A stretch of DNA of 64,000 nt from Cryoendolithus antarcticus (GCA_002077065.1 NAJO01000019.1:558001-622000), one strand, 5' to 3'; counted from the first letter of the stretch, positions 43,350 to 55,706 are shown. Notes: generated by a model from the letters alone, not told the origin. A program made the numbers and translations.

Positions 43350-44801
43350 CTATGCAGCGTTGGCGCTAGCAGGTGGGTCAAAGACCTTCGTTGGCTGCGA
43401 GCCAGCGCGCACAATCTTGTTGCCGTGTGCATCCTTGGACATAACAGTATCCTTGCCCTCGGCGTGCGCACGCTTCCAAATCTCAACCTCCATGCCGCCG
43501 CGGATGATACCGACGCGCATGGTGGAGAGCAGATTGTGTGCGGCGTTGGAGTGCAGGTAAACGCCGCCGTTGAACATGGCAGTGGCGTCCTTGCCAAGAC
43601 CGGACTTGATCATCGCCTTTCCACCGGGGTGGTCGGCGATGAAGTCGGTGACGTCGTGGACAACACCTGCGACGGCAATGAGGCCACGGCCGTTCTTGGC
43701 CTGGTCCACGTACTCGTCCCACTCCATGACTGGGAGCTGCTCGAGGGGTACACCCCAGTCAAGCTTGGAGCGCTTCTGGTCGAGCTTCTTCTGCAGTTGC
43801 TGGAGACGGCCCTTCTCAATCTCGTTGGAGCGGAACTGCTTCAGGTCGTATGCGAGACCCATCTGCTTCCATGCCCAGATTGACCACTTGGTGGGATCGT
43901 ACTGGTGCCACTCGATAGCGTTGCGGTAGTCCGAGGGGAACTCGTGGTGGAAGTTGTGGTAACCCTCTCCAAGAGTGACGAGAGCAGTGATGACGTGGTC
44001 GCGAGGAGAGTTGCGGTCATCGAATGGCTGGTCACCGAGCCAATGGGCAAGCGAGTTGACGCAGAAGGTGGCTTGTTGGACGAAGAAGATACGGAGGATG
44101 CCACCGTAGATGAAGCCGCCTAGCCAATCTTGCCAGAGGAGACCGCAGGCGATTGAAGGGAAGATCAAGCCCATGAAGAGGACGACCTTCAAATAATGCT
44201 TGTGCTGCCAGACGACGACGAAGTCATCGTTGAGGTCGGAGATGTCGGTGCGGCCAATACGCTTGGGGTTCTGCTTCATGAGCATCCAGCCGAAGTGGGA
44301 ATACAGCAGACCCTTGCGGACACTGTACGGGTCCTTGTCGGTGTCGGTGTAGCGGTGGTGAGCGCGGTGGTCTCTGGCCCACCATCTGATCGACCCCTCA
44401 ACGGCACCACCTCCAACGGCAGCGAGGAAAATCTTCAGCGGTGTCGTGGCAGAGTAGGATGTGTGTGCCCACAATCGGTGGTAGCCTGCTGTGATACCAA
44501 GCCCAGTGGCGAAGTAGTAGGCAACGGCGAAGACAGCTGTTTGCCAGTATAGTGGCGTCCACCATGCGGCGATGAGGCCTGTGAGGGGAATGCCAAGAAT
44601 GAGCACGACATTAAGCCAGTTGACGTGCTTGTACCAGTTCTTCTTCGTCATCGGCGTCTCTGTGATGTGTGGCTTCTTCGGGTCGTACTTTGTGTTCCTC
44701 ACTGGCTCCTTGGGAGCGGGCTTGCTGGCTGCCGACGGCTGTTCTGAGACATATGCCGGGTCGACGGCCATCATGCCGGCGGTCGGCTGATGCGAAGGCA
44801 T
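43350..44801 (-). CDS. OLE1: Delta-9 acyl-CoA desaturase with C-terminal cytochrome b5 domain
   Basis: This is a single exon of 483 residues, started at ATG 44801; the open frame upstream has only GTG. Three histidine boxes are complete: HRLWAH (108-113), HRAHH (145-149) and HNFHH (282-286). Four membrane segments flank them. The C-terminal cytochrome b5 domain begins near residue 350 and carries the heme ligand motif HPGG (391-394). The enzyme puts the first double bond into stearoyl- and palmitoyl-CoA in the ER, taking electrons through its own b5 domain, as in yeast Ole1. The codons are strongly biased to C-ending forms, in keeping with high expression. The long gene-free region upstream probably holds its regulation. 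Confidence 0.96.
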   Translation of the reverse strand: MPSHQPTAGMMAVDPAYVSEQPSAASKPAPKEPVRNTKYDPKKPHITETPMTKKNWYKHVNWLNVVLILGIPLTGLIAAWWTPLYWQTAVFAVAYYFATGLGITAGYHRLWAHTSYSATTPLKIFLAAVGGGAVEGSIRWWARDHRAHHRYTDTDKDPYSVRKGLLYSHFGWMLMKQNPKRIGRTDISDLNDDFVVVWQHKHYLKVVLFMGLIFPSIACGLLWQDWLGGFIYGGILRIFFVQQATFCVNSLAHWLGDQPFDDRNSPRDHVITALVTLGEGYHNFHHEFPSDYRNAIEWHQYDPTKWSIWAWKQMGLAYDLKQFRSNEIEKGRLQQLQKKLDQKRSKLDWGVPLEQLPVMEWDEYVDQAKNGRGLIAVAGVVHDVTDFIADHPGGKAMIKSGLGKDATAMFNGGVYLHSNAAHNLLSTMRVGIIRGGMEVEIWKRAHAEGKDTVMSKDAHGNKIVRAGSQPTKVFDPPASANAA

Positions 44802-46775
44802 GGCTGTGGGGGCGGAACGAAGGGTGCAAATGCAGTAGCACTCGTCAATGGGTCGGTTGTTGTGGTTCGCCGCAGGGTGTTGCAGGCGGTAAGATGCTGG
44901 ACGGTATCTGTTGATGTGTCCTAGATGTAACACACAGCAAACAAGTGAACAAAGACGACGGTCAGTGTAGAAGAGAGAGAGGTAAGGTGGGTACGTTGTA
45001 GGTGACAGGTAGGAAAGAGAGGGGTGGCAAGACTACTATGTATCTGTGACTTTCCAGCGTTGTGCGTCGACTGCGGGTCTTTTCCCAACGACCCCGATGA
45101 CGCCCTAGCGTCTCTCCACGTTCACCATTAGCTCGCGGTCTGGCCCGTTCATTAACATTCGCTTCACGGCGGTGAGGATCGTTCGACTTTTACCGGTGAC
45201 AATGCAGTGCGTGTACATCAGGACAGATTCCTCGATCTCTCGCGATCGTCCGGCTCTCCTTTACAATAGCACATAGCATATACGGGGATTCTGGTGGCAT
45301 TCAACAAGTAATCGGACCACTTTTGACGTTGAACGCGATATGCAGGTACCGCGAAGGCAAAGTCGCGACAGCTTCCGGATGCCACGAAATGTCTTGTGAG
45401 ATCTCTCCACGTGGGAGACACGGCTCCGTACGGCCGCTTGTGCACTGCAGAAAGCTGCTGCACTGGCTGCGTGTCATTCCAGATGAGTCATGCACTGCGG
45501 CTAGCTTTTTGACGTGCTACGAAAAGTAGGCCCTTATGTTGTTGGACCCTGGCGCCGCCAGTCCCTCGCTACTTTCCCGCCGAGGCAAGTCCAAGACGGC
45601 CGTACCTTCTCTGTGCCATAGTTTACTCGAGACAACAGGAAGGTGCGGGTAGAAGGACACTTCCTGATAGGGATCTACTGTCTGACAGACGTCCACCTAT
45701 CACTGACCTCGCAAACCCGTAACCTGGCCCGTCTCGACCGCATGCCCAACACTATCAATTGCCGGACGACCTATAGCGCCGGCCAATCAGAAATCTCTCC
45801 TCGTTTCGCTGCCTTTTTTCTCGGCCGTTAATGCCAAGGTCCGGAACGGTCGGAATAGAGTTCCGCGTACTGCGCGCAACTCCTACATGTACCGCCATTT
45901 ACGTATGTGTCCCTGACGAGAGCTACTTGTTGTGGTCTCAGTGCAGACGACATGGGAGAGAATTTGTACGACTTAGGTGCATCTCTACTTGCGCTGAGAA
46001 GTGCCTATGTTACTATGTGAATACCCGAGCAAGCATTTGGAGATGATGTGCGCAACGATCTCCCCAAGAGGATGTCTGACTTGCAGAGAGCTTCCACATC
46101 TACCTGGAGATAGCAACGGTCTGCATACTGTCCACTATATGTCACGCGCGACTCGACTCTCCAGCACCACGCTGAACCAGGTGGGGCAACAGCACATCGC
46201 TGTGTACAGTTTCCAGCAGCTGTGCTTATGCCACGGGCAAGGCCGTTGTCGGACAGCATCGTGCCCGCTCTACCCCTCAGCATCCTTGGCTTTTTCGCAG
46301 CCCAGATCATAGCGTGTGCTCGTCAAGTGAAATGAAGTGGAACGTATTGAAGAGGAGTCATGTCAAGGCAAGTGACAGAGTTGCTCGGCGCAACGTGAGT
46401 TGACCTCAGATATTCTCTGTATGCACCAGCTCATCGTAGCGGACGCTCACTTCTCCTTCAAGACCCGACCGTTACGCAATCATCTTATGCGAGAGACCGG
46501 GGGCTCATTCTATATGTACGTCGGCCTTAGGCGACGATCAGCCCATTGCTTCATCCGCATTGTGAGCGGCCGCGACGCCTGCAACAGGATCTGCTAGGCC
46601 TCGATGATGCAGGAGCCTTGCTCAAGTCAGCATCTATAACGTGATAATCTAGTGGCGCGACCTACTAAGACCGCCAAACCGATACAACAACGTAGGTGCC
46701 GCGCTGCATGTTGCGGCATATGATCCTGCGAGACAGTTGACTGTGCCCGAAGAGCGTCCATGTCCGTTGTCTCGA
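44802..46775. other. Long upstream region of the desaturase gene
   Basis: Nearly 2 kb with no supported gene. It should contain the 5' leader and promoter of the desaturase gene, and the 3' flank of the C2H2/HET-like gene at the far end. Open frames are short and on both strands. Confidence 0.4.
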
Positions 46776-48764
46776 TCATGCCGGGCTCCAGATCGATCCG
46801 GTGAGAGAGAGCAGCATCGCAACTAGTGCCCATACTGCCCATGAACCGTTGGTGATTTTCCACAAGTGATTGCTGACCTCGTGCTTCAAGGGCAGTTTCT
46901 TGTCGACTTTGTGGTCGGAGAAGCGACCGTACCTACTGACCTTGAAGGCAAGGACAACGACCATTATCATGTGGACGACACTGCCAAGATGCGCAGTAGC
47001 TTGCATCGCTGGCTCCGGATGGCGTTGCGGAGTATACCGGGTGAGCGAACGACTAGAGTTTGGCTCATTCCGTCCGTACAGAAGTGCGTACGGAAGCCTG
47101 CGTACAGCTAAGTCATGCACAGAAGATAGCAAAGGATTATCACAGCCCGCAGAATCTCCAGCGCTCCAGTCTTCGATCGCGCGACGTTCGAGCTGGTAGT
47201 TCCAGGCCCACTGCGCAGTTGTCAAGGTGTGGTGAGGAGATGGCTTGGGCGGTGCGAAGAGCCGCTGCAATGTCCAATCTCGGGTGAACCAGCTCCTAGA
47301 ATAATCTGCAGTGGGGACGCGCGTGTCAACGCAGCCCAAGTATGCGAAGATTGTGTCGGTGTTTCGACAACAGACAATCCCTGAGGTGATGGCTCTAACG
47401 AGCTCAGACAAACTCGGCCGATCAATGCAGATGGTGTCTATCCACATATACTTGGCTTCATTAATGGCCATCTGCACGCTGAGGCTTGCAACTTGTTTGC
47501 GACGAGCTTCGAGCGAGCGGTCCCGGCGTGTCGACTTCACTGCTCCGGTCCACCTGTGTAGTGGCGGGATGTCGTCGAAGATGAAGCTGTCAAGCGCCAG
47601 GACTTCAACAGCAGTGAATGGGTCACGCTGGCTCAAGGTTTGCTTGAACCTGTTTGTGATCGCTGCCGATGGCGCTCCGACGACATTGTCGCGTACTTGA
47701 CTGACTTGGCCTGCACGAGTATCATCAACCCCAGACGTAGGCGTACATCCTCGGAGAAAGTCAACATATGCCGACGAGTGTGGTCTCGTGAACCTATTCG
47801 TCTCGCTTGCCGACATAGGAACGGGGGCAGTCGACGTATCGTGTATAATGCAGTGACTCGCGGAGACGGCTGGTCGGACAATTCCGACGCTAGCGTATGA
47901 CAGAATCGGTAATGCTGTCGCGTACTGCGCATTTGTGCTGTTGTCGTTGTATGCGGGCCAAGAGCAGAAGAGAGCAGTGTAGGGCATCGGGGCGGATTGT
48001 GAGGGATCATCTAGATCGAGCGGCTGTAGCTCTATTGCGTTACCATGATAGAATCTTGGTTCAACCCGCAAGACTCTGAAGACTCTACCAGGCGCGAAGA
48101 AGGGCCGGCAATCCAGCCTGTTGGCCGGATCTGAAATTCGGTCGTTTCCTGTATCCAATTGTTCGTACAGCGGAGGTGACGAGCTGGGCATCTCGGAGCC
48201 AGCCAAAGAACTTTGGTGCTGCGAAGTAAGATCGATTCGGGGCTGACGGCTTTGGTGCATCGCCAACCTGTGGCGCTTAAGGTCCTTTGTATCCCGGAAA
48301 GCCGAGGGGCAGTCAGTACACGAGAGGTGTGGAGGCTTGTGCTTGCGCCTGATGTGTTTGTTGAGATCACACTGGCGATCGAAGCGCCTATCGCAGCTAT
48401 GGCAAAGGTACGAATTGGCGCCTGCCTTCGATCGCTTTGGTAACGCTGTTGGTGCTTGGAACGCTGGTGGTGCTTGGAACGCTGGTGGTGCTTGGAACGC
48501 TGGTGGTGCTTGGAACGCTGGTGGTGCTTGGAACGCTGGTGGTGCTTGGAACGCTGTTGAGGCTTGGAAATCTATTGGTGCTTGAACCGCTATTGGTGCT
48601 TGAAACGCTGCGACTTGATCCTGGAGACCTTCAACGTCCCACGTCTGTATGTCAAACTTTGCGGAGAGATTGGAGCACTCCTGGATATCGAAGTCAGAGT
48701 CTGGAGAATGGCTGCATCCAGAGAATGTATCCGGAGTCGTAGACGTGCGATACTCGATGTCCAT
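46776..48764 (-). CDS. C2H2 zinc-finger protein with HET-like region
   Basis: This is a single exon of 662 residues from ATG 48764. The N-terminus has an acidic SPDSDFDIQE motif, then six-residue units FQAPPA (five exact copies near 72-104). Two C2H2 fingers follow: CHSCDRRFDRQCDLNKHIRRKH (121-142, quoted in two parts: CHSCDRRF and DRQCDLNKH) and CTDCPSAF to HRLAMH (149-170). FFAPGRVFRVLRVEPRF near residue 210 recalls the start of the DUF6590 family. Residues about 440-530 carry MWIDTICID, then AYLGC and SRSWFTRDWTLQRLFAPP, the core of HET domains, though the first HET motif is weak. The C-terminus has hydrophobic segments. Finger plus HET-like in one frame is unusual. HET domains trigger cell death in fungal non-self recognition; whether this one is active is unknown. 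Confidence 0.7.
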   Translation of the reverse strand: MDIEYRTSTTPDTFSGCSHSPDSDFDIQECSNLSAKFDIQTWDVEGLQDQVAAFQAPIAVQAPIDFQASTAFQAPPAFQAPPAFQAPPAFQAPPAFQAPPAFQAPTALPKRSKAGANSYLCHSCDRRFDRQCDLNKHIRRKHKPPHLSCTDCPSAFRDTKDLKRHRLAMHQSRQPRIDLTSQHQSSLAGSEMPSSSPPLYEQLDTGNDRISDPANRLDCRPFFAPGRVFRVLRVEPRFYHGNAIELQPLDLDDPSQSAPMPYTALFCSWPAYNDNSTNAQYATALPILSYASVGIVRPAVSASHCIIHDTSTAPVPMSASETNRFTRPHSSAYVDFLRGCTPTSGVDDTRAGQVSQVRDNVVGAPSAAITNRFKQTLSQRDPFTAVEVLALDSFIFDDIPPLHRWTGAVKSTRRDRSLEARRKQVASLSVQMAINEAKYMWIDTICIDRPSLSELVRAITSGIVCCRNTDTIFAYLGCVDTRVPTADYSRSWFTRDWTLQRLFAPPKPSPHHTLTTAQWAWNYQLERRAIEDWSAGDSAGCDNPLLSSVHDLAVRRLPYALLYGRNEPNSSRSLTRYTPQRHPEPAMQATAHLGSVVHMIMVVVLAFKVSRYGRFSDHKVDKKLPLKHEVSNHLWKITNGSWAVWALVAMLLSLTGSIWSPA
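48447..48570 (-). repeat. In-frame 18-base minisatellite (FQAPPA units)
   Basis: The plus strand repeats GCTTGGAACGCTGGTGGT about five to six times, with a diverged unit at each end. It codes FQAPPA on the minus strand. Units are identical, so copy number probably varies between strains. Confidence 0.9.
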
Positions 48765-49517
48765 TTGGATCAACTATGGAGAGCGGTGGTAAATTCGGGA
48801 TGACCTAGATGCTCAACTCAGTGCAAGAGGAACGAATCGAGTTACCGCAAATCAGTGCAACGATGTTGTCCGGGCTTTAGGTCTGCATATACCAGGTCCC
48901 ACGTAGACGAAGCTGCTATGTAGCTGCGCCGCCGCCCATGTGCCGCCTGTACGAGTCTGGAACAAGCCCGACCGCTTTTAGTCGCGCCGCCAACAGCATC
49001 ATCATTGGTCCGCGTTGTGTCACGCCACGTCTTGCGCGAGGCTGTCGAGTAGCATCGATGCGCTGGAAGTCTCACATGCAAGGCAAAAGGCAACCCCACG
49101 GAGCTGCTGTCCGGAAATCACTCAGGCATAGCTGCAGTTAGACACGCGCCGCCCAAGTATGTACCAGCAGCATGGCGATGCATGATAGTACGCTCATTCG
49201 CGCGCTGATCATGTGATGGACGGCAGACCGCCCCTGCGCGGACAGCACAGCGCCGCCCATCGCCAAGGTCGTCGACCTTCAGAGGAGTTTACCCTCGTAA
49301 ATTAGCTTCAAGCACAACTGGACTATGAGACATGTGAGGCCGCTCTATTGCTGAGCCTGGCAGCACATGTGACCTCACTCGGTGCCCAGATACATCCGAC
49401 ACCATGGCAAACACGTGTGAGAGTGGGCGCTGAGGTGCACATCTCTGCATCACTACCTGATACCTTGCTATCTACACCACCTTCATGCGTTGCTCGCTCT
49501 TTCCCCATCTTCTCTTT
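48765..49517. other. Intergenic spacer
   Basis: Promoter region of the C2H2/HET-like gene and 3' flank of the BBC1-like gene. No other feature is recognised. Confidence 0.35.
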
Positions 49518-52500
49518 TCAGTTCCCGCCCTGCTCCCACCCAACCCACTCCCTCCCCACAACCCTCCAAACCCTAACCTCCCCACTCTTCAAATCCCCCA
49601 ACCGATAACTCCCCCCCTCGACACCCTTCTTCCCCTTCTTCCCCTTCTCTCCCTCAAGTCCCTGCTCCCAAACCCTCACTTTCTTCTTACTCCCATCCCA
49701 CTCCCCCACAATACCCACATGCCCCGGTCCCAAGTCAAGCTTATACTTACTGTGAATCGGGCCAGAGTGCTTTCCTTCAAACTTCGCGTTGCGGAAGGTG
49801 ATGATGTCACCGGGCCGGATCTCGTCGTGTTGGGTTATGCTAGCGTTGGCGAGGTTGGTGTAGATCATTGCGCCGTAGGCGCGGGAGCCGATTGGGAGGA
49901 GGGCTTCGGAGGCGTTGGGAAGGGATTTGAGGAGTTCGGTTGGGAGGGCGGCGGGGGAGCCGTCGCCGAGGAGAGTGTCTTTCTTGCTGTTGCCGAGAGA
50001 GGAGGCGAGCTCAGCGATGCGGGCGCCAAAGCGGAGGTGGTAAGCTTCCAACGGTTCTTGGCGAAGCTTTGGTGGCGGAGGCTGGTGGCGTTGCTCGAGA
50101 GAAACGCCTTCAGTCGGGTCGCGGGAGTCGTAGCGTGCAGTGATGACCGTCTGGCTGTAGTCTAGGTAGAGGACATAGATGTCTTTGCTGATCGTTGTGC
50201 GACCACCACGTTTCGAAGTGCTCGACTCCTCGCTCTCACTGAGAATGTCGTTGCCATTGCGCGCTTGCAGTGAAGGTGGCAAGGGCTGGGCAGCAGTCCA
50301 CCAGGTTGGACCCGGGTTCAAGTCGATATCGCGGGCGATCTGGTCATGCCCAGCTGCAGGTCGGGATTGGTCCATGGACGGCCGACTGACTGTTGCTACT
50401 TGTTGAACATCAAGAGACTGCCTGGGAGGCTCGCGTGCAGGGGCGGGGCCACGAGGCGCTGGTGGCATGAATGGCACGCGGTCGTCCTGCTCAACTTCGC
50501 GAGGTGGCGGAGGTGGTGGCCGCTCCAGAGACTTTCGAGGTGGTGAAGCAGAGTACATGTCATCGGAGCTGTCGTTGTGTGCAGGTGCAGCATCCCGTTG
50601 CGGTACGGGAGGCATTGCTGTAGGCGCAGCGCTAGGAACTGGCGGTATAGCTCTATCCATTCCAGCGTAGCGATATGGATCATAGTCATCGCCCTCGACC
50701 GGACTTCCGGGCATGTCTCTTGGCGGTGGCATTGGTGGAGGGGCTCGTGGCAGGTCGACGGACTGCCTTGACTTCTGTGCGGCTTGTGGCGGAAGAGGAG
50801 GTACAGCGCGTTGTACTGGTAGTGGCGGAGGTGCTTGCTGCTGTAACACGGGCGTCTCACCGCCAGTAGTACTATCATCCAGACTCGCCTCACGCGCATG
50901 AGAGGTCAGTGCAGCCTTGTGCTTTGCACTCGATGCAATGTCAGTATCGTAGTCACCTTCATAGTCACTCTCTCGCTCGTCGTCAGCCATTGCACCGGGC
51001 TGCAAGTCGGTGTTACGGCGTGTTGGTGGTGCTGCGGTTGGCGGAGGTGGGGGTGGAGGTCTTGGTGATGTGATTGGACTGTCAGTAGGGATAGTAGGTA
51101 CTCTGCTTGTACGCTTGTCCACGGCGGGAGGCGTGGCCATATTTGACTCGCTGCCAAAGTATGACGCTCGATTATTCTGAGGCGACTGCGGAGGTAGAGG
51201 TGGTGGCTCTCGTTGTCCGGGTACAGGAGGCGCACGATTTCGAACCGGTAACGGTGCTTCAGCGACTGGAGTACCAGCTGAAGATCGCGGTGCTCGTATT
51301 GAGGACTCGTCGTCAGATTCTGAGCCAGGACCAGGCGACCGTACTTGTGCGGTAGATGGTGGCGCGGGCACAGGACGCGACTCTGGCGCACTGCTACCCG
51401 GTGGCGGAAGTGGTGGGACAGGCCTATCACTAGGTACAGGTGGTGCTGCACTTCGCTCTACGTATTGGGACTCGGGCCGCCCTGCAATAGTGTTAGTATG
51501 AGTAGTCAAATGATAAGTGTGGTGTGTAAGTCTGCTTGCTATAGCAGGACTTACGCACTGCCCGTGACACAACAACCGCGTCAACTAAGCAGACAGTACT
51601 ATCGTAGCTTCGCCACGCGTTGCCGATCGAAGGCACATCGCAGTAAGCTGAATCGATGCGTTGTGCCCTGCTAGGGGTGGGTTTACGGGGTATCCTACCT
51701 TTGGGTACTGAAGGAGCCATGCTGCGCTCCTCGGTGGTCGAAGTTCGACTTGGACGCTCGAATGAAGCATCTTGGGCTTCGGCTGCCTCGCCTGCATCCC
51801 GACCACCGGTCGTTGAACCTGCATCTCCTCCCACAGCACGCGGCGCTAATTGCTGTGGCATCGGCTCATTCTCCGGGCTCTGCACGCGATGCATGCCAGG
51901 TATGGGCACCATAGGAACCCTTGGCTGCTGCTCATAGGCTACGCCCTGCTCATCCGACTGTTTGGAAGCCGTGCGCTTGCCCGACGTAGACCGCTTCTTC
52001 GGCGTGGTTCCCGTAGGTTGCATGCCGCCAAACATGCCAGGCATACCCATACCGCCACTCATCTTCGCCATGCGCTGTCTGAGCTCTTCTTTGCGACGCG
52101 TTTCCTCGTCGACTGAGTCATCTCCGTCGCTCTCTGCGACTTCGGTAGCCTCCTCCTCATCATCGGCATCCGGCTCGGCGCGCGGTGCTGTTGATGCGCG
52201 GATTGGCGCCGCTGGCTTGTCGTCGCTGTCATCATGCCCGATCGTGCCAGTATCGTCCTCTGTAGTTTCGCCAGCAGCTGACTGATCCGCCTCTTCACCA
52301 CCACTTAAGATCTCGTGCTGAGGCATCGGTGGATTCGTGGTCGCCGGGTCTAGTGGAGCCTGCTGCGCTGAAGGTACCCTGGGCCGTTCGCGTGGCGCGT
52401 CCAGTGCCTTCGTCGAGTCTGCTGGCTGCTCGACATCCTCATCCTTGTCCCGAAGCACAGGCTCTGATGGCTTCTTGACGGGCGCCTTCCTTTCCCGCTT

Positions 52501-53421
52501 TTCACCTCCACCACCTGCCTTGCGCTGCGCTTGCTCCGCTTGCTGCGCTTGTAACGCCGCAATACGCTCCTTCAAGCTCTGCGGCTTGGGTGCGTCCTCT
52601 TCGTCCTCTTCCTGTGCGTCTCGGCTCTGAGTGTTGAAGCCAGCAGCTTCTGCCGCAGCAACGTCATCTTCCTGCTGCTGCTTGATCTCCGGATCCTCTT
52701 CGCGATGATAAGGCTTCTGAATGGGCTCATGCTTGATCGCAGGCGGTACGTAGGCATTGGAGCTTGGCGGAGGCGCTACAAATGGCTTCTTCACGTAGCT
52801 ACTCGTGTCTTTGGGCTTGAACGGTAGTACTGGCGCCGCAGTGGTGGCATTGAAAGCTGCGATGCGGTCCTTGAAGGCATTCGTCTTCTGTGCAACAGGC
52901 GGCGGAGGCTTCTTGGACTCTGCCGCCGCGGGCTGCGCCGGCGTTGGTCGCGGTGCTGGAGGAAGCTCTTCGCGTGCCACAGATGTTTGTTGGCTACCTG
53001 CTGACTTCGGCGAGCGCACCTCGTCTTGTGCTCTTGGCGTCGCAGCTGGAATTGACACTGGTGGAGGCTGGGGTTTCGACGCAACAGGCAATGGCGGTGC
53101 TATCTCTTCATCGCTGTCTTCGGCCTCTACTACTGGCTCTGGCTGCCTTGCCACAGGCTCGGCCGGCTGAGGCGCAGGAGCCGCCTCTTTTTGCCTTGTC
53201 GGCCTCGTTGGTCTTGAGGGTATTTCGGGCTCATACTTCTCCACGAAGTTGTTCGGAAATATGCCAGACTTCTTGTTCCCGCTCGCATCCACGTATTCGC
53301 CTTCGTACCAGTCCGCGTCGATTCGCTCCGTGATTGTAATGATCTGGCCCACGGGGAAGCTCAGATCGTCGGCCTCTTGGCTCGTATACTCGTAGATCGC
53401 CTTGACCTTGGAGCCTGCCAT
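49518..53421 (-). CDS. BBC1: BBC1-like SH3 protein of actin patches
   Basis: Exon 1 (53421-51555) and exon 2 (51481-49518), joined over a 73-base intron with branch TACTAAC, give 1276 residues. Residues 2-62 form an SH3 domain (VKAIYEYTSQEADDLSFPVG, ADWYEGEY, GIFPNNFVEKY). Then come long disordered segments rich in Pro, Ala and Glu with many PPPLPP-type motifs and EEDEEDAPKPQSLKERI. The last 200 residues are a folded domain (LEAYHLRFGARIAELASSL, HDEIRPGDIITFRNAKFEG, GPGHVGIVGEW) typical of the Bbc1/Aim3 C-terminus. Yeast Bbc1 binds type I myosin and Las17 and restrains Arp2/3 at endocytic sites. A second possible donor (GTAAAC near 51694, same phase) would drop about 46 residues of unusual composition. 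Confidence 0.87.
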
Positions 53422-54160
53422 GTCCGCGAAAAGGTAAGGACCTTGGTGTCGATGTTGCACAAGAAGGTCACAGTTTAAAGTGGCCGTGTTTCCCCGCCAG
53501 GCAGGCACTGCAGGTGGTCGGCGTTTTCCCTCGTTTCACCACCACGATCCTTGCATGCAATGCTGTTATAGGACGCTCGTATAATTATCGCTCGCTAACA
53601 CGAACATAAACCGACGTCTATAGCAACCTCATGTGCAGTTGTGGCCAGGTGAGAGGGTGTCAGAAGGAACATAACGTGGAGCTCGGGAGTGACGACAGCG
53701 AGGCGCTTGAGCACAGCCGCTGTCTGGTACTCACCATTGCATAAGGAAACTGCTCACACAAGCAGCCTGCGCTCCTCTAATGAAATCAAACGTATGGCAT
53801 AGTACCTACCAGTTTGGCTGCGGCAGCGATCTGCTATGCCAATTGGCCTATGAGCGTCGAAAATGGCAAAGAGTCGCGTCTTTCATACGCTGACGCGCCA
53901 CGTGGGACAGTCGCAGTATAAGGAGTTTGAAAAGCACAGGAAGCTTCCCAGAGATCAGGCAGGAAAATAATGAACGCCTACTCTCACCTCCGACGTTCGA
54001 CCTTCTACGTGGCAATCACAGCGTATACGGATCGATCATGGCTAACAGCACGATGGCTTACCACTGGCAAAGCGAATGGCGCACTTTCGAAGCTACAAAT
54101 CAGATATATACATGCCTTACGGAAGGTCCTGGCTCGGAGTAGCGTGCAAAGACAGCAGGA
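53422..54160. other. Intergenic spacer
   Basis: The promoter of the BBC1-like gene and the 3' flank of the dehydrogenase gene. A short plus-strand frame at 53927-54142 has no support. Confidence 0.35.
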
Positions 54161-55706
54161 TCAGTAGTGATCCGACAGCGTGAGTGTGCCAGTCTTGGTC
54201 ACCATGTACTCCTGGATCGCCACGTCCTTGCCCGACTCTTTGCCGTATCCGGACTCCTTGATACCACCGAACGGCGATTCAGCAGCAGACGCGTTCCCGG
54301 TGTTCATTCCAATCATGCCAGCTTCGAGGTTCTCGAGCAATCGCCAGGTACGATCGATGTTCTTCGTAAAGTAGTCTAGGAATGTCAGCACGCAAACAAG
54401 AGGATCTGGTGAACGAGCGGCACTTACAGCTTGCAAGACCCATGCTTGTATCATTCGCCCGCTGGACGGCCTCCTCTTCGGTATCAAACTTGAACAAGGC
54501 CATCACTGGCGCGAAGGTCTCCTCTTGTGCAATCAACATCTCCTTCTTGGCGGAGGTGATGATGGTTGGCTCGAAGAAGTATCCATCGTAGCCAGATGTA
54601 CCCATCAACCTCTTGCCACCTAGGATGACTTTCCCGCCCTGCTTCTGTGCATCCTCGACTTGCGCGTCTGCCTTGTCGAGACTACGTGGTGTAGTGACGG
54701 GACCCATGGTGGTCTTCTTTTCGCTGCCATGACCAACGACGAGCGCAGCGGTCTTCTCCTTGATGATTTCGGCGAACTTGTCATATACGCCGGCCTGGAC
54801 GTAGACGCGATTGGCGGTAATGCAGGCTTGCCCAGCGTGTCGCCATTTGAGTGCCATGAGCTGGTTCGCCGCTTGCTCGAGGTCGGCATCGTCGAAGACG
54901 AGGAACGGGCAGTTGCCACCAAGCTCGAGGGTGCATTTCTTCAATCCGTCGGAACAGATCTTCGCCACCAGCTTTCCAACACGGGTGCTTCCGGTGAAGG
55001 TTACCTTCTTGACCAACGGATGCCTGCACAATGACTCGCTCAGTCCTGGTGTGTTGTCCAGACTTGTCGTCAGTACACTGAAGACGCCCTTGCTGAACCC
55101 AGCCTGCTCAGCAAGATATGCCAGCGCCAACACCGAGAACGGCGTCTCCGGACTTGGCTTCACAATCATCGTGCACCCCGCTGCCAATGCTGCGCCAGCC
55201 TTCCTTAAGATCATCGCAATCGGGAAATTCCACGGCACCAATGCCACAGCCACACCAATAGGCTGCTTGACAGTGAACACCCTCCGGTTCGGCGCACTAG
55301 GCGTCTGAATGGTGCCCTGCACCCGCTCCGCCTCGCCCGCAAACCACCACGTGAAGCCTAACGCATAGTCCAGCTCTCCCTGGGACTCCGCAATCGGCTT
55401 GCCAGTCTCATATGTTACAATACTCGCCAGATCATCACGGTTCTCGCGGATCAAGGCGTCCCATTTGAGCAATTTCTGGGCGCGGGACTTTGGGTTCTCG
55501 CGTCGGTAGGTAAGAAAGGCTTCGTGGGCTGCTTTGACGGCGGCATCGGTGTCTTCGGCAGTGTTGTCGGGGGCTGTGGCCCAGACTTTGCCGTTGCCTG
55601 GGTCGTAGACGTCGAAGCGCTTGGAGGATTTTGCTTCGACCCATTCGCCGCCGACGAGGGATTTGTCGCGGAAGAGGTCGGGGTTGTTAAGCTGTAGTGT
55701 TGCCAT
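54161..55706 (-). CDS. UGA2: Succinate-semialdehyde dehydrogenase (NAD(P)+)
   Basis: Exon 1 (55706-54428) and exon 2 (54375-54161), joined over a 52-base intron, give 497 residues. It is a full aldehyde dehydrogenase: coenzyme-binding VPWNFPIAMILRKAGAALAA (about 158-177), FTGSTRVGK (237-245), catalytic Glu261 in LELGGN and nucleophile Cys295 in GQACITANR. The end has SPFGGIKESGYGKESGKDV and EYMVTKTG. These fit the GabD/Uga2 branch, which oxidises succinate semialdehyde to succinate in the GABA shunt. The small intron falls in ASYYFTKN. There is no targeting peptide, suggesting a cytosolic enzyme. Exact substrate is inferred from the family. Confidence 0.9.

Noticed and set aside
48337..48742. 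Plus-strand frames with GAWNA- or VLGTL-type repeats
   Set aside because: They are antisense readings of the FQAPPA minisatellite in the C2H2/HET-like gene.
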